A DNA stretch of 64,000 nucleotides from Ruminococcus flavefaciens FD-1 (GTDB lineage: Bacteria; Bacillota; Clostridia; Oscillospirales; Ruminococcaceae). Under the pieces are notes generated by a model. The model saw only the letters and a program-made list of their open reading frames with translations. It had not been told where the DNA came from and did no database searches. The stretch is taken from contig ACOK01000108.1 in the NCBI GenBank assembly GCA_000174895.1, positions 25,698 through 89,697 of the forward strand, given 5' to 3'. Positions 47,916 to 56,043 of the stretch are shown in pieces (position 1 is the stretch's first letter; each line of letters opens with the position of its first letter). The position numbers were made by a program, and so were the translations under genes.

Positions 47916-48626
47916 ATGAAAGGTATTGATGTAAGTGTTCATAATGGAGCAATTGACTGGAAGAAGGTCAAGGCTGACGGAGTAGAGTTTGCTATTCTCC
48001 GCGCCGGTTACGGCAGAGTGGCATCGCAGAAGGATGCTCGTTTCGAGGAGAACTATGCAGGTGCAAAGGCTGCAGGCATTCCGGTCGGTGCTTACTGGTA
48101 CAGCTATGCTGTTACAGTTGAGGAGGCGCGTCTTGAAGCAGAGGTGTGTCTCTCTATTATTAAAGGAAAGCAGTTTGAGTTTCCGATCTGGTTTGATCAG
48201 GAGGAGCAGAAAACCTTCAACACCGGTAAGGCAAACTGCTCGGCAATCGTCAGAGCTTTCTGCGAAGTGCTTGAAAAAGCAGGATACTGGGTAGGGCTCT
48301 ATACTTCACGTTCGTTCCTCGCATCTCATATTGAGGACGATATCAAGACACGCTATGCGCTCTGGGTAGCTGAATGGAACAGCAAGCTCAATTACAGTGG
48401 CGATGTCGGTATCTGGCAGCGCTCTGAGAAAGGCAGTGTCTGCGGTATCAACGGCAATGTCGATCTCGATATCGGCTACAAGGATTATCCGTCCATGATC
48501 AAGGCGAAGGGGCTCAACGGTTTCAGCAAACCGGACGTCAAGCCTGAGCCTGCACCTAATGACAGCATCACGGTCGAGATCATTGTCAGCGGAAACAAAT
48601 ACACAGGAAAACTTAATAAGGTATAA
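47916..48626 (+). CDS. GH25 endolysin
   Basis: A 236-residue lysozyme-like muramidase: MKGIDVSVHNGAIDWKKVKA, FAILRAGYGRVASQKDARFE, GIPVGAYWYSYAVTVEEARL and FEFPIWFDQEEQKTFNTGKA carry the GH25 catalytic acids. GLYTSRSFLASHI and IWQRSEKGSVCGINGNVDLD complete the barrel. A short C-terminal region (VEIIVSGNKYTGKLNK) may help wall binding. It cleaves peptidoglycan at the end of infection. No signal peptide is seen, so export depends on the holin. The ATG follows GAGGAGGAT. A terminator follows. Confidence 0.95.
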   Translation: MKGIDVSVHNGAIDWKKVKADGVEFAILRAGYGRVASQKDARFEENYAGAKAAGIPVGAYWYSYAVTVEEARLEAEVCLSIIKGKQFEFPIWFDQEEQKTFNTGKANCSAIVRAFCEVLEKAGYWVGLYTSRSFLASHIEDDIKTRYALWVAEWNSKLNYSGDVGIWQRSEKGSVCGINGNVDLDIGYKDYPSMIKAKGLNGFSKPDVKPEPAPNDSITVEIIVSGNKYTGKLNKV

Positions 48627-48630
48627 CATT

Positions 48631-48668
48631 TGCGCCCACCGGGATTTTTTTCTCGGTGGGCGCATTTT
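48631..48668 (+). terminator. Late operon terminator after the lysin gene
   Basis: GCGCCCACCG and CGGTGGGCGC form a ten-base stem around a T-rich loop, followed by ATTTTCT. It ends the late transcript. Confidence 0.85.
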
Positions 48669-48672
48669 CTAT

Positions 48673-48700
48673 TGCTAAAATCCGAAAAACTGTCCTATTG
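48673..48700. repeat. 28-base direct repeat, copy 2
   Basis: It matches 10481-10508 in 27 of 28 positions. It lies 100 bases before the first excisionase-like gene. As a promoter it would have TTGCTA (48672-48677) and CTATTG (48695-48700), 17 bases apart. Confidence 0.8.
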
Positions 48701-48799
48701 ATATTGAGAAAGCAAATCGCTTCGTCCATTCAGGATGTATTTCTCCAGTGGATAGATGAAGGGGTTGACTTTCCCGGCTATCAATAGGAGGTGAGATTC

Positions 48800-49066
48800 A
48801 TGATAAAGCGCAAGATTACTGAAAAAGAAAAGGAAATGGTGAATGGAGGGAACACTGTGGAAGAGACCGAAGAGCCTGCCGTCCCGGTACCAGACAAATT
48901 TCTGCTGACGATTAAGGAGGCTGCTGCCTACTTCAGTATCGGCGAGAAAAAGATGCGTCGTCTAGCGGAAGATAACCTCGGAACGTATGCGGTTTTCAGC
49001 GGGAATCGCTATTTGGTAATTAGACCAAAGTTCGAGGAATATATCTGCCAATCTTCTACGCTATAA
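48800..49066 (+). CDS. Excisionase-like HTH protein 1
   Basis: The 88-residue protein has a charged N-terminus and a winged-helix excisionase domain: KFLLTIKEAAAYFSIGEKKM, RRLAEDNLGTYAVFSGNRYL, VIRPKFEEYI. This matches Tn916-type excisionases, which bind att arms and steer the integrase towards excision. The ATG at 48800 follows TAGGAGGTGAG. It is the first of three related small genes before the integrase. Confidence 0.85.
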   Translation: MIKRKITEKEKEMVNGGNTVEETEEPAVPVPDKFLLTIKEAAAYFSIGEKKMRRLAEDNLGTYAVFSGNRYLVIRPKFEEYICQSSTL

Positions 49067-49091
49067 TTTGACGTTAAAGTGCCGTAAGTAG

Positions 49092-49119
49092 TTGCTTTTT
49101 CCGTGAAATAGAGTAATAT
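49092..49119 (+). promoter_or_regulatory. Possible promoter between excisionase-like genes
   Basis: TTGCTT (49092-49097) and TAATAT (49114-49119) are 16 bases apart, with GAGTAATATATGATAC resembling the -10 region of the cassette promoters. Confidence 0.45.
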
Positions 49120-49169
49120 ATGATACTAAGCCCGGAGCGGCTGAAAAAATATATCAGGAGGCGATCAGC

Positions 49170-49397
49170 ATGGAAGGTCTGAAAGCATCGGAAAAGTATA
49201 TGCTTACGATCAGAGAAGCGAGCGCTTATTTCAGCATCGGCGAGAAGAAGATGCGCAGAATGGCAGAGAACAATGAAGGCGGGTACGGTATTTTCTGCGG
49301 GAACCGTTATCTTATCATCCGCCCGCTGATGGAACAGTATTTCAAGGAACTTGCTGAGAAAGGAGATTCACAGGATGCAGAAAGCACTACCGGATGA
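49170..49397 (+). CDS. Excisionase-like HTH protein 2
   Basis: The 75-residue protein is a paralogue of the preceding one: KYMLTIREASAYFSIGEKKM, RRMAENNEGGYGIFCGNRYL, IIRPLMEQYF. The helix-turn-helix and wing are conserved. A strong AGGAGG site precedes the ATG. Its stop overlaps the third gene by 23 bases. It could be the true excisionase, a competitor of the first copy, or a regulator of the integrase operon. Confidence 0.83.
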   Translation: MEGLKASEKYMLTIREASAYFSIGEKKMRRMAENNEGGYGIFCGNRYLIIRPLMEQYFKELAEKGDSQDAESTTG

Positions 49398-49584
49398 TAA
49401 GGAATTCCTGACACCTGCCGAAGCGGTCGATTATTTCTGGCTGAGCAGACGGAAGTTTTCAGAATGGATTCAGAAAGAAAACTCTCCGGTGCTGATCGCC
49501 CGGTACGGGAAGCGGAAACTGATCAATCGCGAAGCTTTTGAGGAATATCTGGACAAACACCCTGAATTAAGGAGGCGTGAATAA
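49375..49584 (+). CDS. Excisionase/MerR-like HTH protein 3
   Basis: The 69-residue protein has a more diverged domain of the same kind: KEFLTPAEAVDYFWLSRRKF, SEWIQKENSPVLIARYGKRK, LINREAFEEYL, as in helix_turn_helix_17 proteins. The ATG at 49375 has AAAGGAG 9 bases upstream. The stop overlaps the integrase ATG by 1 base (TAATG), so it is coupled to the integrase and may directly modulate recombination direction. Confidence 0.8.
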   Translation: MQKALPDDKEFLTPAEAVDYFWLSRRKFSEWIQKENSPVLIARYGKRKLINREAFEEYLDKHPELRRRE

Positions 49585-50831
49585 TGGGAATGAGAGGAAA
49601 TATCCGCCGTGATTCCAAGCACCGTATACTACGTGCCGGTGAATCCATCAGGGCGGACGGCAAATATCAGTTCAAATACTATGTGAACGGCAAGGCAAAG
49701 TTCGTGTATAGCTGGAGGCTGGAACCGACAGATAAGCTTCCACTCGGAAAGAAGCCGTGTCTTTCACTGCGTGAGATGGAAAAGCAGATCGGATACGATC
49801 TCGACACGCAGATTGATCCGCAGCAAAAGAACATCACGGTGATGGAGCTTGTGGAACGCTACCTGAAAACCAAAACAGGCATCAAGCCACAGACGAAATC
49901 AAACTACAACTTCGTGCGGAATATTCTGCTTAAGGAAGATTTCAGCGGCAGAAAGATCGGAACCGTAAAGACCTCGGATGCAAAGCTGTTCCTGATCAAG
50001 CTTCAGGCTGATGGCAGGGGCTACAGTTCCGTCAAGACTGTGCGCGGTGTTCTGCGACCGGCATTTCAGATGGCAGTCGATGATGACATTATCGTTAAGA
50101 ACCCCTTCGGATTTCAGCTTGCCGGTGTCGTCGTCAACGACAGCAAGACCAGAGAAGCTATTACGAAAGACCAGATGCGCAAATTCCTGCGATTTGTACA
50201 CGACGATAACACCTACTGCAAATACTACGAAGCAGTGTTCATCCTGTTTCATACCGGAATGCGTATCTCAGAATTCTGCGGACTGACGCTGAAAGACATT
50301 GACCTGAAGAACCGTATCGTCAATATCGACCATCAGCTTCAGCGCACTTCTGACATGGAGTATGTGATACAGACTACCAAGACGAATGCCGGTAAGCGGC
50401 AGATTCCGATCACTGAGGAGGTCGCCCGGTGCTTTCAGGCGATTATCGAGGACAGGGGCAAACCGAAAAAGGAGAAGTTCGTGGACGGCTATTGCGGTTT
50501 CCTGTACTTCGATGATGAAGGTATGCCGCTTGTAGCGCTGCACTGGGAACATCGCTTCAACCGCATGGTCAGCAAGTACAACGAGATTTATCGGGTGCAG
50601 ATGCCGAATATTACTCCTCACGTTTGCCGCCATACCTACTGCAGCAATCAGGCGAAAGCGGGTATGAACCCGAAAACACTGCAATATCTGATGGGGCACA
50701 GCGAAATCGGCGTCACGCTTGACGTTTATACGCATCTGGGGCTGGAGGACGCTGCTGCGGAGCTTCACCGCATGGAGGAACTCCAGAACGCCCGTCAGGA
50801 GATGAACAGAACAAAGGATGAAGCAGTATGA
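49584..50831 (+). CDS. int: Tyrosine-family site-specific integrase
   Basis: The 415-residue recombinase has an N-terminal arm-binding domain (RADGKYQFKYYVNGKAKFVY), a SAM-like core-binding domain (TVMELVERYLKTKTGIKPQT) and a catalytic domain with all key residues: Arg in FHTGMRISEFCGL, Lys in TTKTNAGKRQIPI, HxxR in HVCRHTYCS, His in LMGHSEIGVTLD and nucleophile Tyr in DVYTHLG. It is of the Tn916/phiLC3 type. Such enzymes integrate at short core sites, often in or near tRNA or other genes. It starts directly after the third excisionase-like gene. A strong terminator follows. Confidence 0.95.
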   Translation: MGMRGNIRRDSKHRILRAGESIRADGKYQFKYYVNGKAKFVYSWRLEPTDKLPLGKKPCLSLREMEKQIGYDLDTQIDPQQKNITVMELVERYLKTKTGIKPQTKSNYNFVRNILLKEDFSGRKIGTVKTSDAKLFLIKLQADGRGYSSVKTVRGVLRPAFQMAVDDDIIVKNPFGFQLAGVVVNDSKTREAITKDQMRKFLRFVHDDNTYCKYYEAVFILFHTGMRISEFCGLTLKDIDLKNRIVNIDHQLQRTSDMEYVIQTTKTNAGKRQIPITEEVARCFQAIIEDRGKPKKEKFVDGYCGFLYFDDEGMPLVALHWEHRFNRMVSKYNEIYRVQMPNITPHVCRHTYCSNQAKAGMNPKTLQYLMGHSEIGVTLDVYTHLGLEDAAAELHRMEELQNARQEMNRTKDEAV

Positions 50832-50844
50832 TATGCTTCCGGCT

Positions 50845-50877
50845 GCGGCTCACTTCGGTGAGCCGCTTATTTTTTTT
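50845..50877 (+). terminator. Terminator after the integrase
   Basis: GCGGCTCAC and GTGAGCCGC pair around a TTCG tetraloop, followed by TTA and a seven-T run. It closes the excisionase-integrase operon. Confidence 0.92.
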
Positions 50878-50889
50878 GCCCGTTTTGAC

Positions 50890-50918
50890 TTGATGAATTG
50901 GAAGGATTATGGTATAAT
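50890..50918 (+). promoter_or_regulatory. Promoter of the 50953 gene
   Basis: TTGATG (50890-50895) and TATAAT (50913-50918) are 17 bases apart, just past the integrase terminator. Confidence 0.8.
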
Positions 50919-50952
50919 GGTATGGTACGAAAAAGAAGGCAGGTGTTTATCT

Positions 50953-51396
50953 ATGGGGCATATGATCAGAGCAATCATTGGGAAAACACAAATCATTCAA
51001 CTGATTGCTGAGAGATGGACGTATGCTGGGATGATATGCCTTCCACAAGACTATGCTCTCATATTTCTGAATGACAATTTGTTTGACGATATAGAAGAAC
51101 TTGTGGATATAGAGAATACCAGTAACTATCCGCATTTGAATTACCTTACGGATTCCGTTATCTGCTTCTTAAAAGAATGTTCGCTCGAAGGTCAGCTTCT
51201 TTATATGGAAACAGATTTCTTTGGCGGATACGGAACGCAAGCAGGTGTGATTTTTGAAAACGGTGAAATGAAAAGCGAACCTATGGATGGAGACGGAACA
51301 GTCAATCGTTTGTTAGGGCTTTTAGGCGTCAGGAAGCACTTGCTAAAGGATGAATTTGACTCTTTGGAACTATATAAATATAGACGTATGGATTAA
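50953..51396 (+). CDS. Orphan protein next to the integrase (147 aa)
   Basis: The gene is AT-rich and has its own promoter. The product starts MGHMIRAIIGKTQIIQLIAE and includes YAGMICLPQDYALIFLNDNL, FDDIEELVDIENTSNYPHLN and GQLLYMETDFFGGYGTQAGV, then EMKSEPMDGDGTVNRLLGLL. It is a small alpha/beta protein and I did not identify a family; the last segment resembles immunity-type or SUKH-like folds. The ATG at 50953 is used because upstream in-frame starts lie at or before the promoter. It is either the last prophage gene (a moron) or the first host gene. Confidence 0.65.
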   Translation: MGHMIRAIIGKTQIIQLIAERWTYAGMICLPQDYALIFLNDNLFDDIEELVDIENTSNYPHLNYLTDSVICFLKECSLEGQLLYMETDFFGGYGTQAGVIFENGEMKSEPMDGDGTVNRLLGLLGVRKHLLKDEFDSLELYKYRRMD

Positions 51397-51602
51397 ATGT
51401 GAAGAATACTACCCAAAATCCTTAGTAGTAAAACACCCCGATTTCTACTACTATTTTACTACTAACGACGTCCGCAATTTGCTAAAACTTGCCGCGTTTT
51501 GTAGTTTTCGCTCCGTTCTGCCAAATTGGTAGTAGAAAAAATATGCCGCGATATACCGCGCAAAATACGGCAATACTGAGCAAATCAGAGAGGAAAAAAC
51601 GT
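51397..51602. other. AT-rich gap with TAGTAG-type repeats, candidate right attachment region
   Basis: TAGTAGTAAAA (from about 51423), the inverse TACTACTATTTTACTACTAAC (in part) near 51448 and TAGTAGAAAAA near 51529 lie within 110 bases. Clustered short repeats next to an integrase could be arm or core sites. No matching core was found at the left end by eye. Confidence 0.35.
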
Positions 51603-52061
51603 ATGATTAGAGTTATGTTTGTGTGCCACGGCAATATTTGCAGATCGCCTATGGCTGAGTTTATAATGAAGAAGCTTGTCTCGGACTGCGGACTGACCGA
51701 CGAGTTTTACATAGCTTCAAGTGCAACAAGCACCGAAGAACTCGGAAATCCCGTCTATCCGCCTGCACGTTCGGAACTTGCTGAACACAGCATCGGCTGT
51801 TCCGGAAAAACGGCTGTACAGCTCAGGAAGTCCGATTACGAAAAGTACGATTATTTCATCGGCATGGACACTGCCAATATCCGGAATATGATCCGAATTT
51901 TCGGCAGTGACAAGGATGAAAAAATATACAAACTGCTAACCTTTGCAGGATGTGGAGATGACGTTTCCGATCCGTGGTACAGCCGTAATTTTGCGAAGGC
52001 TTATGCAGATATCGAGAAAGGCTGCAAAGCTTTTCTCGATCATCTCAGAGAGCAGTTATAA
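51603..52061 (+). CDS. Low-molecular-weight protein tyrosine phosphatase
   Basis: The 152-residue protein has the LMW-PTP signature MFVCHGNICRSPMAEFIMKK (CX5R loop) and the general-acid loop SDPWYSRNF near residue 120, plus SSATSTEELGNPVYPPA. It would dephosphorylate Tyr residues on host proteins, often in polysaccharide export control. The ATG at 51603 follows GAGAGGAAAA; an upstream in-frame extension is AT-rich and unlike the family. It is the first clear host gene right of the prophage. Confidence 0.92.
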   Translation: MIRVMFVCHGNICRSPMAEFIMKKLVSDCGLTDEFYIASSATSTEELGNPVYPPARSELAEHSIGCSGKTAVQLRKSDYEKYDYFIGMDTANIRNMIRIFGSDKDEKIYKLLTFAGCGDDVSDPWYSRNFAKAYADIEKGCKAFLDHLREQL

Positions 52062-52181
52062 AAGACAGGCTTTATACAATTATATTATATAGTGACAACC
52101 TATTTCGGCACAGTTTTGCAGGATATTTACTGCAAAGGATCCTTTTTCTGCATCTCTCCAATTATTCTTCACATACAATGC

Positions 52182-52220
52182 AAAAAAACGGTGATATCTC
52201 ATCTTTCGAGACATCACCGT
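52182..52220 (-). terminator. Terminator of the 52236 gene
   Basis: On the minus strand ACGGTGATGTCTC pairs with GAGATATCACCGT around a short loop, with one mismatch, then seven T residues. It lies 16 bases after the dockerin-protein stop. Confidence 0.88.
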
Positions 52221-52235
52221 TCAGCGAAAACAATC

Positions 52236-52928
52236 TTACTGTTTCAGATATTCACGCTTCATAATGCAGAGGTCAAATACATCAAGAACATCATCCTCAC
52301 AAAAGTCCCCTGCTTTCCAGTCAGCAAGTGTTGTATCAGGAACGCCGAGAAGCCATTTCTGAAGCAGAACTACATCCGCTATATTGAACTCTCCGTCGCT
52401 GTTTACATCACCTGCTTTTCTGTCAGCTGTATCATCTATCGCCTCAAAGGCAAATCCGTGCTTTTCTGCATAAGTACGGGCTGTTGAATCACTGTACCCG
52501 TATATGGTGCCATAGAACTTTACATTGCTTATCACTCCGCTCTCTTCCGGATCAGCGTTATCAGGAGTTTCGCATATGATACAATCAGGATTAAGTATAG
52601 TTATCTTTTTGAGCCCGTATCCCGTATAATTAAAATACCCTACCTTTGTGATGCCTTTATCTATTATTACTTCACTTAGTTTATACTTACCGTATGCGAA
52701 CGAATCGTATTCTCTCCATGGCCAGACTGTTAATTCTCCTTCTCCGCTGAATTTCAGTACTCCCTCGTCATCCAGTTCCCACCTGAGGCCGTCACCGAAT
52801 TCACCGGAATCAAATATATCGGCTCTTGCAGTGACCGGGTACGGACTAAATACTTCACTGTTCAAAGCGGCACCGCTTCCGAGAATACAAAATGCTGATA
52901 AAAATGCAGTTATTTTTCTGATAAACAT
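52236..52928 (-). CDS. Secreted dockerin protein with BspA/LRR_5-like domain
   Basis: The 230-residue protein has a signal peptide (KITAFLSAFCILGSGAAL), a beta domain FGDGLRWELDDEGVLKFSGE with LSEVIIDKGITKVGYFNYTG and ILNPDCIICET (single LRR_5-like repeat), and a C-terminal type I dockerin: AGDVNSDGEFNIADVVLLQK, then ILxVFDLC-type second repeat (DDVLDVFDLCIMKREYL). The first calcium loop (DVNSDGEFN) is standard; the second (DFCEDDVLDVFD) is shortened. The dockerin would attach the protein to a cohesin-bearing scaffold outside the cell. No catalytic domain is seen, so it may be structural or adhesive. Confidence 0.88.
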   Translation of the reverse strand: MFIRKITAFLSAFCILGSGAALNSEVFSPYPVTARADIFDSGEFGDGLRWELDDEGVLKFSGEGELTVWPWREYDSFAYGKYKLSEVIIDKGITKVGYFNYTGYGLKKITILNPDCIICETPDNADPEESGVISNVKFYGTIYGYSDSTARTYAEKHGFAFEAIDDTADRKAGDVNSDGEFNIADVVLLQKWLLGVPDTTLADWKAGDFCEDDVLDVFDLCIMKREYLKQ

Positions 52929-52948
52929 AATTTTTCCCCCTGATATTT

Positions 52949-55267
52949 TTATTCCTGTATTAGTTTATAAGCTGATAATTTTTTCATCCTGCGTGACATG
53001 ATAAAGCTGAATACGAACATGACCAGCGTTACCGAGACAACTGTAACCGGTATAAGAAGCGGCTGAAGCAGAAGGTCTGCATTCCTTATACCGTATCCGC
53101 CAAGTATGAGAGTGAACAGAGGATCAAGCAGTATGTATCCTGCTGATGAACCTGCAACGGCTGCTATGATCGTTGTCGGCATAAGCGAAAGTGAAAGCTG
53201 ATAACGAAGCTGTGTACTTGTAAAGCCAACTGCCTTTTTTATTCCGAATTCACGCTCTTTCTTGATGAACACTGTTTTGAGCAGAAGCCGTATGACAAAC
53301 ACAACTGTTGCAATGCTGAGTATCACCATGATATACACTCCCATTGCCACTGCCAGAACAGGCGTATAATCGTTGCTTCTCAGCTCTCTGAAATTATTTC
53401 TGATCCTGCTGATGCCCGGCTCCATAGCCTCTATCCTGCTTATCACATTGTCTACATTCCCGAAATCAGCCTCCTCTACCCTTACTCTGAGAGAATTGTA
53501 TACAGTGTCCACTCCCAACTTCTGAGCTGCCTTATCCGTCATATACAGTCTGCTGCTCATAATATTCTGCTGAAGTCCTGTCACAAGGTATCTTCTGCTT
53601 GCGTGACCGTATTCAACTGTTATCTCATCGCCTACACCAACTCCGAGTTTTGCTGCAACAGTGCTTCCCACTACGACTTCATTATCCCTGCGCATTATCT
53701 CACCTTCATAAATACCGCAGTAAACATGATCGGGATCTGTAACATAGATAAGATCGACATCCATACCGCCTGTACCTGCTGTGACATAATCAAGGCCATA
53801 AGCCTGCCAGACTCCGCTGATTCCTCGTATCTTATCGATCATCCTGTAAACCGAGTCACAGGAATTATCTTCGGGATACACATATATGTCAGGTGAATCG
53901 CCCTGTATCATTCGCTGAAAATACGTTATATCCACCTTTGTATTGTAATAGAGAAGTCCTGAGATCATTGTTACAAATGCCACAGCTGTGACTATAAAGA
54001 AGATCGTGATATTCTGCCCCATATTCTGCAATGAGCCTTTCATCGCAAGCAGGAAATTCAGTTCGCTTTTAGTTTCGCTCAGCGGTAAATGGTTCTTTTT
54101 GAAGCTGTTAGATTTCAGCCCGAACCTGAGAGCAGTTGCAGGATGAAGTTCCTTTATCTTTTTCGTTGAAAAAAACGCCGCTGCTATCATAAACAGCACA
54201 ACTCCTGCAAGAACTCCGAATGTTATGACGGGATACAGCCGATCCTTCCAGATTATACCGCCGCTTATCTCTCTGATGAAGGCTTGCTCCATTACAGGGA
54301 AAAATACGTATGTAAGAGCAGTTCCGACCGCAGAACCGATCAGACCGATAACAACATATTCTGCGGTCAGAGCAGTACGGATCTGTTTTACAGTATAGCC
54401 TGCCGCACGAAGAACTCCGATGTTTACGATGTCCCTGCTGATGTTGTTATTAATGGTGAATACGATCATGATCATGCATATCATCATGATTATCAACGCA
54501 AATACAGCCATAAATCCTGCAAGGATATTTACTATGACCGTTATTCCGCTCCTGCTCATCTGCATCGACTCAGCATAGGTATAGTTGTCCCCGGTCTGAA
54601 GCTTACCATTGACATATTTTATCGTATCATCAATATCTGTTCCGTCTTTGATGTTAAAATAGGCTGTCTTGATCGGTTTGCTTCCTGCCTGCACTGCGGC
54701 ATCAGCAAGCTCACGGAAAGAACCATCATCCACAAGATACAGCCCTGCGTTCAGCAGATTCTGGTATATTCCCGCAACAGTGTATTCCTGCTTTCCGAGA
54801 ATAGTTTCAATGTATATTTTATCCCCCATATCCCAATCATGAACGGCTGCATTATACGTGCTGATATAGATACATCTGCCCTCTGCGCTGTCATCCTTTT
54901 TTTCAAAACAGGTCTCATTGCAGCCAACATTGTCACCTAACCGCTGGATTTCCCAGTTTGCAGTATTTTCCTTTGAGTTTCTGCTCGTTGTGTACTTTAT
55001 ATTCTTCAGTTCGATCATATCCTGAATTATATATGAATCTATATCATCACTCTCCGAAAGTGCCATTTCAAGAACATCATAGTCTGCATCGGAAGAGATA
55101 TATGCATCAGCAAGTCCGTACTCATCGGCATATTCATCATAAAGCACCGGATACATAGAAGCAAAAATTCCCGAATGAAGTATGAAAGATGCGATAGCGA
55201 TTATGACCAGAAATACCGCAAGTATCGTTCTGTCCTTGCGGAATCCTGCTTGTATGAGCTTTACCAT
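52949..55267 (-). CDS. FtsX/MacB-type ABC transporter permease
   Basis: The 772-residue protein has two FtsX modules. Membrane helices include TILAVFLVIIAIASFILHSG, VFALIIMMICMIMIVFTINN, VVIGLIGSAVGTALTYVFFP and TFGVLAGVVLFMIAAAFFST in the first half, and ITIFFIVTAVAFVTMISGLL, YIMVILSIATVVFVIRLLL and LMPTTIIAAVAGSSAGYILL in the second. Two extracytoplasmic domains lie between. Such permeases work with an ATPase (the next gene upstream) to move peptides or to release lipoproteins. The start overlaps the ATPase stop by 7 bases. Antibiotic-peptide resistance or signalling is typical for this gene order. Confidence 0.9.
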   Translation of the reverse strand: MVKLIQAGFRKDRTILAVFLVIIAIASFILHSGIFASMYPVLYDEYADEYGLADAYISSDADYDVLEMALSESDDIDSYIIQDMIELKNIKYTTSRNSKENTANWEIQRLGDNVGCNETCFEKKDDSAEGRCIYISTYNAAVHDWDMGDKIYIETILGKQEYTVAGIYQNLLNAGLYLVDDGSFRELADAAVQAGSKPIKTAYFNIKDGTDIDDTIKYVNGKLQTGDNYTYAESMQMSRSGITVIVNILAGFMAVFALIIMMICMIMIVFTINNNISRDIVNIGVLRAAGYTVKQIRTALTAEYVVIGLIGSAVGTALTYVFFPVMEQAFIREISGGIIWKDRLYPVITFGVLAGVVLFMIAAAFFSTKKIKELHPATALRFGLKSNSFKKNHLPLSETKSELNFLLAMKGSLQNMGQNITIFFIVTAVAFVTMISGLLYYNTKVDITYFQRMIQGDSPDIYVYPEDNSCDSVYRMIDKIRGISGVWQAYGLDYVTAGTGGMDVDLIYVTDPDHVYCGIYEGEIMRRDNEVVVGSTVAAKLGVGVGDEITVEYGHASRRYLVTGLQQNIMSSRLYMTDKAAQKLGVDTVYNSLRVRVEEADFGNVDNVISRIEAMEPGISRIRNNFRELRSNDYTPVLAVAMGVYIMVILSIATVVFVIRLLLKTVFIKKEREFGIKKAVGFTSTQLRYQLSLSLMPTTIIAAVAGSSAGYILLDPLFTLILGGYGIRNADLLLQPLLIPVTVVSVTLVMFVFSFIMSRRMKKLSAYKLIQE

Positions 55268-56025
55268 CCCATCCCCTCCAGAAACTTCCTGATCTTCTCA
55301 TGACGTTCCTCATCGCCGCTGACATATCTGCTCATCCTGCACTCCCCTACTATACCGCCGTCCTGCAAATAAATAATGCGGTTGGCTCTTCTTGCCGATT
55401 TGATATCATGTGTGACCATTACCACAGACTGTCCCGCATTATTGATATCAGTCAGAACATCGAGCACGGACTTTACACCTGCGCTGTTGAGAGCGCCTGT
55501 CGGTTCATCTGCAAATACTATATCCGGATCGTTTATGACCGCCCTGACAACTGCGGCTCTCTGTGCTTCACCGCCTGATATCTGAGCCGGGAATTTCTTT
55601 GTCAGTTCTTCGCTTATTCCCATTTTCTCAAACAGTCCCATAGCCTTTTTCTTAAGTTCCTTCTGCTTCTGACCGACAAGCATACCCGTACTTATCACAT
55701 TATCCATAACGCTCATGCTGTCAACAAGGTGTATCTGCTGAAACACGAATCCGCAGTGCTTTCTGCGGAAAACAGCAAGTCTGTCATCGTTCATCCCTGT
55801 TATATCCTCGCCGCAGTAAACCACATTGCCGAGAGACGGCTTATCCATGCCTGAAAGCATATAGAGCAGAGTTGATTTTCCTGCTCCCGACGAACCCATT
55901 ATAACTGTAAAATCGCCTTCATATATCTCAAGATCAAGATTCTTTATTACGTGCTGCTGTTTTCCGCCAACAGAAAAACTTTTCGACAGCTTTTCAGTCC
56001 TGACAATGACTTTTTTATTATCCAT
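55261..56025 (-). CDS. ABC transporter ATPase (MacB/LolD-type)
   Basis: The 254-residue ATPase has Walker A (VIMGSSGAGKSTLLYML), Q-loop (FVFQQIHLVDSM), signature (ISGGEAQRAAVVRAV), Walker B (PDIVFADEPTGAL) and H-loop (VVMVTHD). It forms the motor for the FtsX-type permease whose gene overlaps. The ATG at 56025 has GGAGG 6 bases upstream; an extension upstream is rejected because it would begin before the ribosome site. It is located directly downstream of the two-component operon, a common arrangement for peptide-sensing systems. Confidence 0.95.
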   Translation of the reverse strand: MDNKKVIVRTEKLSKSFSVGGKQQHVIKNLDLEIYEGDFTVIMGSSGAGKSTLLYMLSGMDKPSLGNVVYCGEDITGMNDDRLAVFRRKHCGFVFQQIHLVDSMSVMDNVISTGMLVGQKQKELKKKAMGLFEKMGISEELTKKFPAQISGGEAQRAAVVRAVINDPDIVFADEPTGALNSAGVKSVLDVLTDINNAGQSVVMVTHDIKSARRANRIIYLQDGGIVGECRMSRYVSGDEERHEKIRKFLEGMGW

Positions 56026-56043
56026 AGCAGTCCTCCAAAAAAA

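Larger units (their letters stand above)
9506..51602. mobile_element. Siphovirus-type prophage, HK97-like morphology (approximate limits)
   Basis: The segment holds an ordered temperate phage genome: regulator, replication, packaging, HK97 head, long tail with tape measure, baseplate/fibres, holin, endolysin, excisionase-like genes and a tyrosine integrase at the right end. Secure limits are the sigma-like gene (9881) and the integrase (50831). Outer limits are guesses because no matching attL/attR core could be found by eye. Several essential genes carry lesions (large terminase, portal), so it is probably defective if the sequence is accurate. Confidence 0.85.

Noticed and set aside
51420..51540. 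TAGTAG/TACTAC repeats as a CRISPR array
   Set aside because: Units are about 11 bases, irregular and partly inverted, without repeat-spacer periodicity or cas genes.
9477..51602. tRNA gene as integration target
   Set aside because: No tRNA-like cloverleaf or TTCRANNC T-loop in a plausible context was seen near either end.
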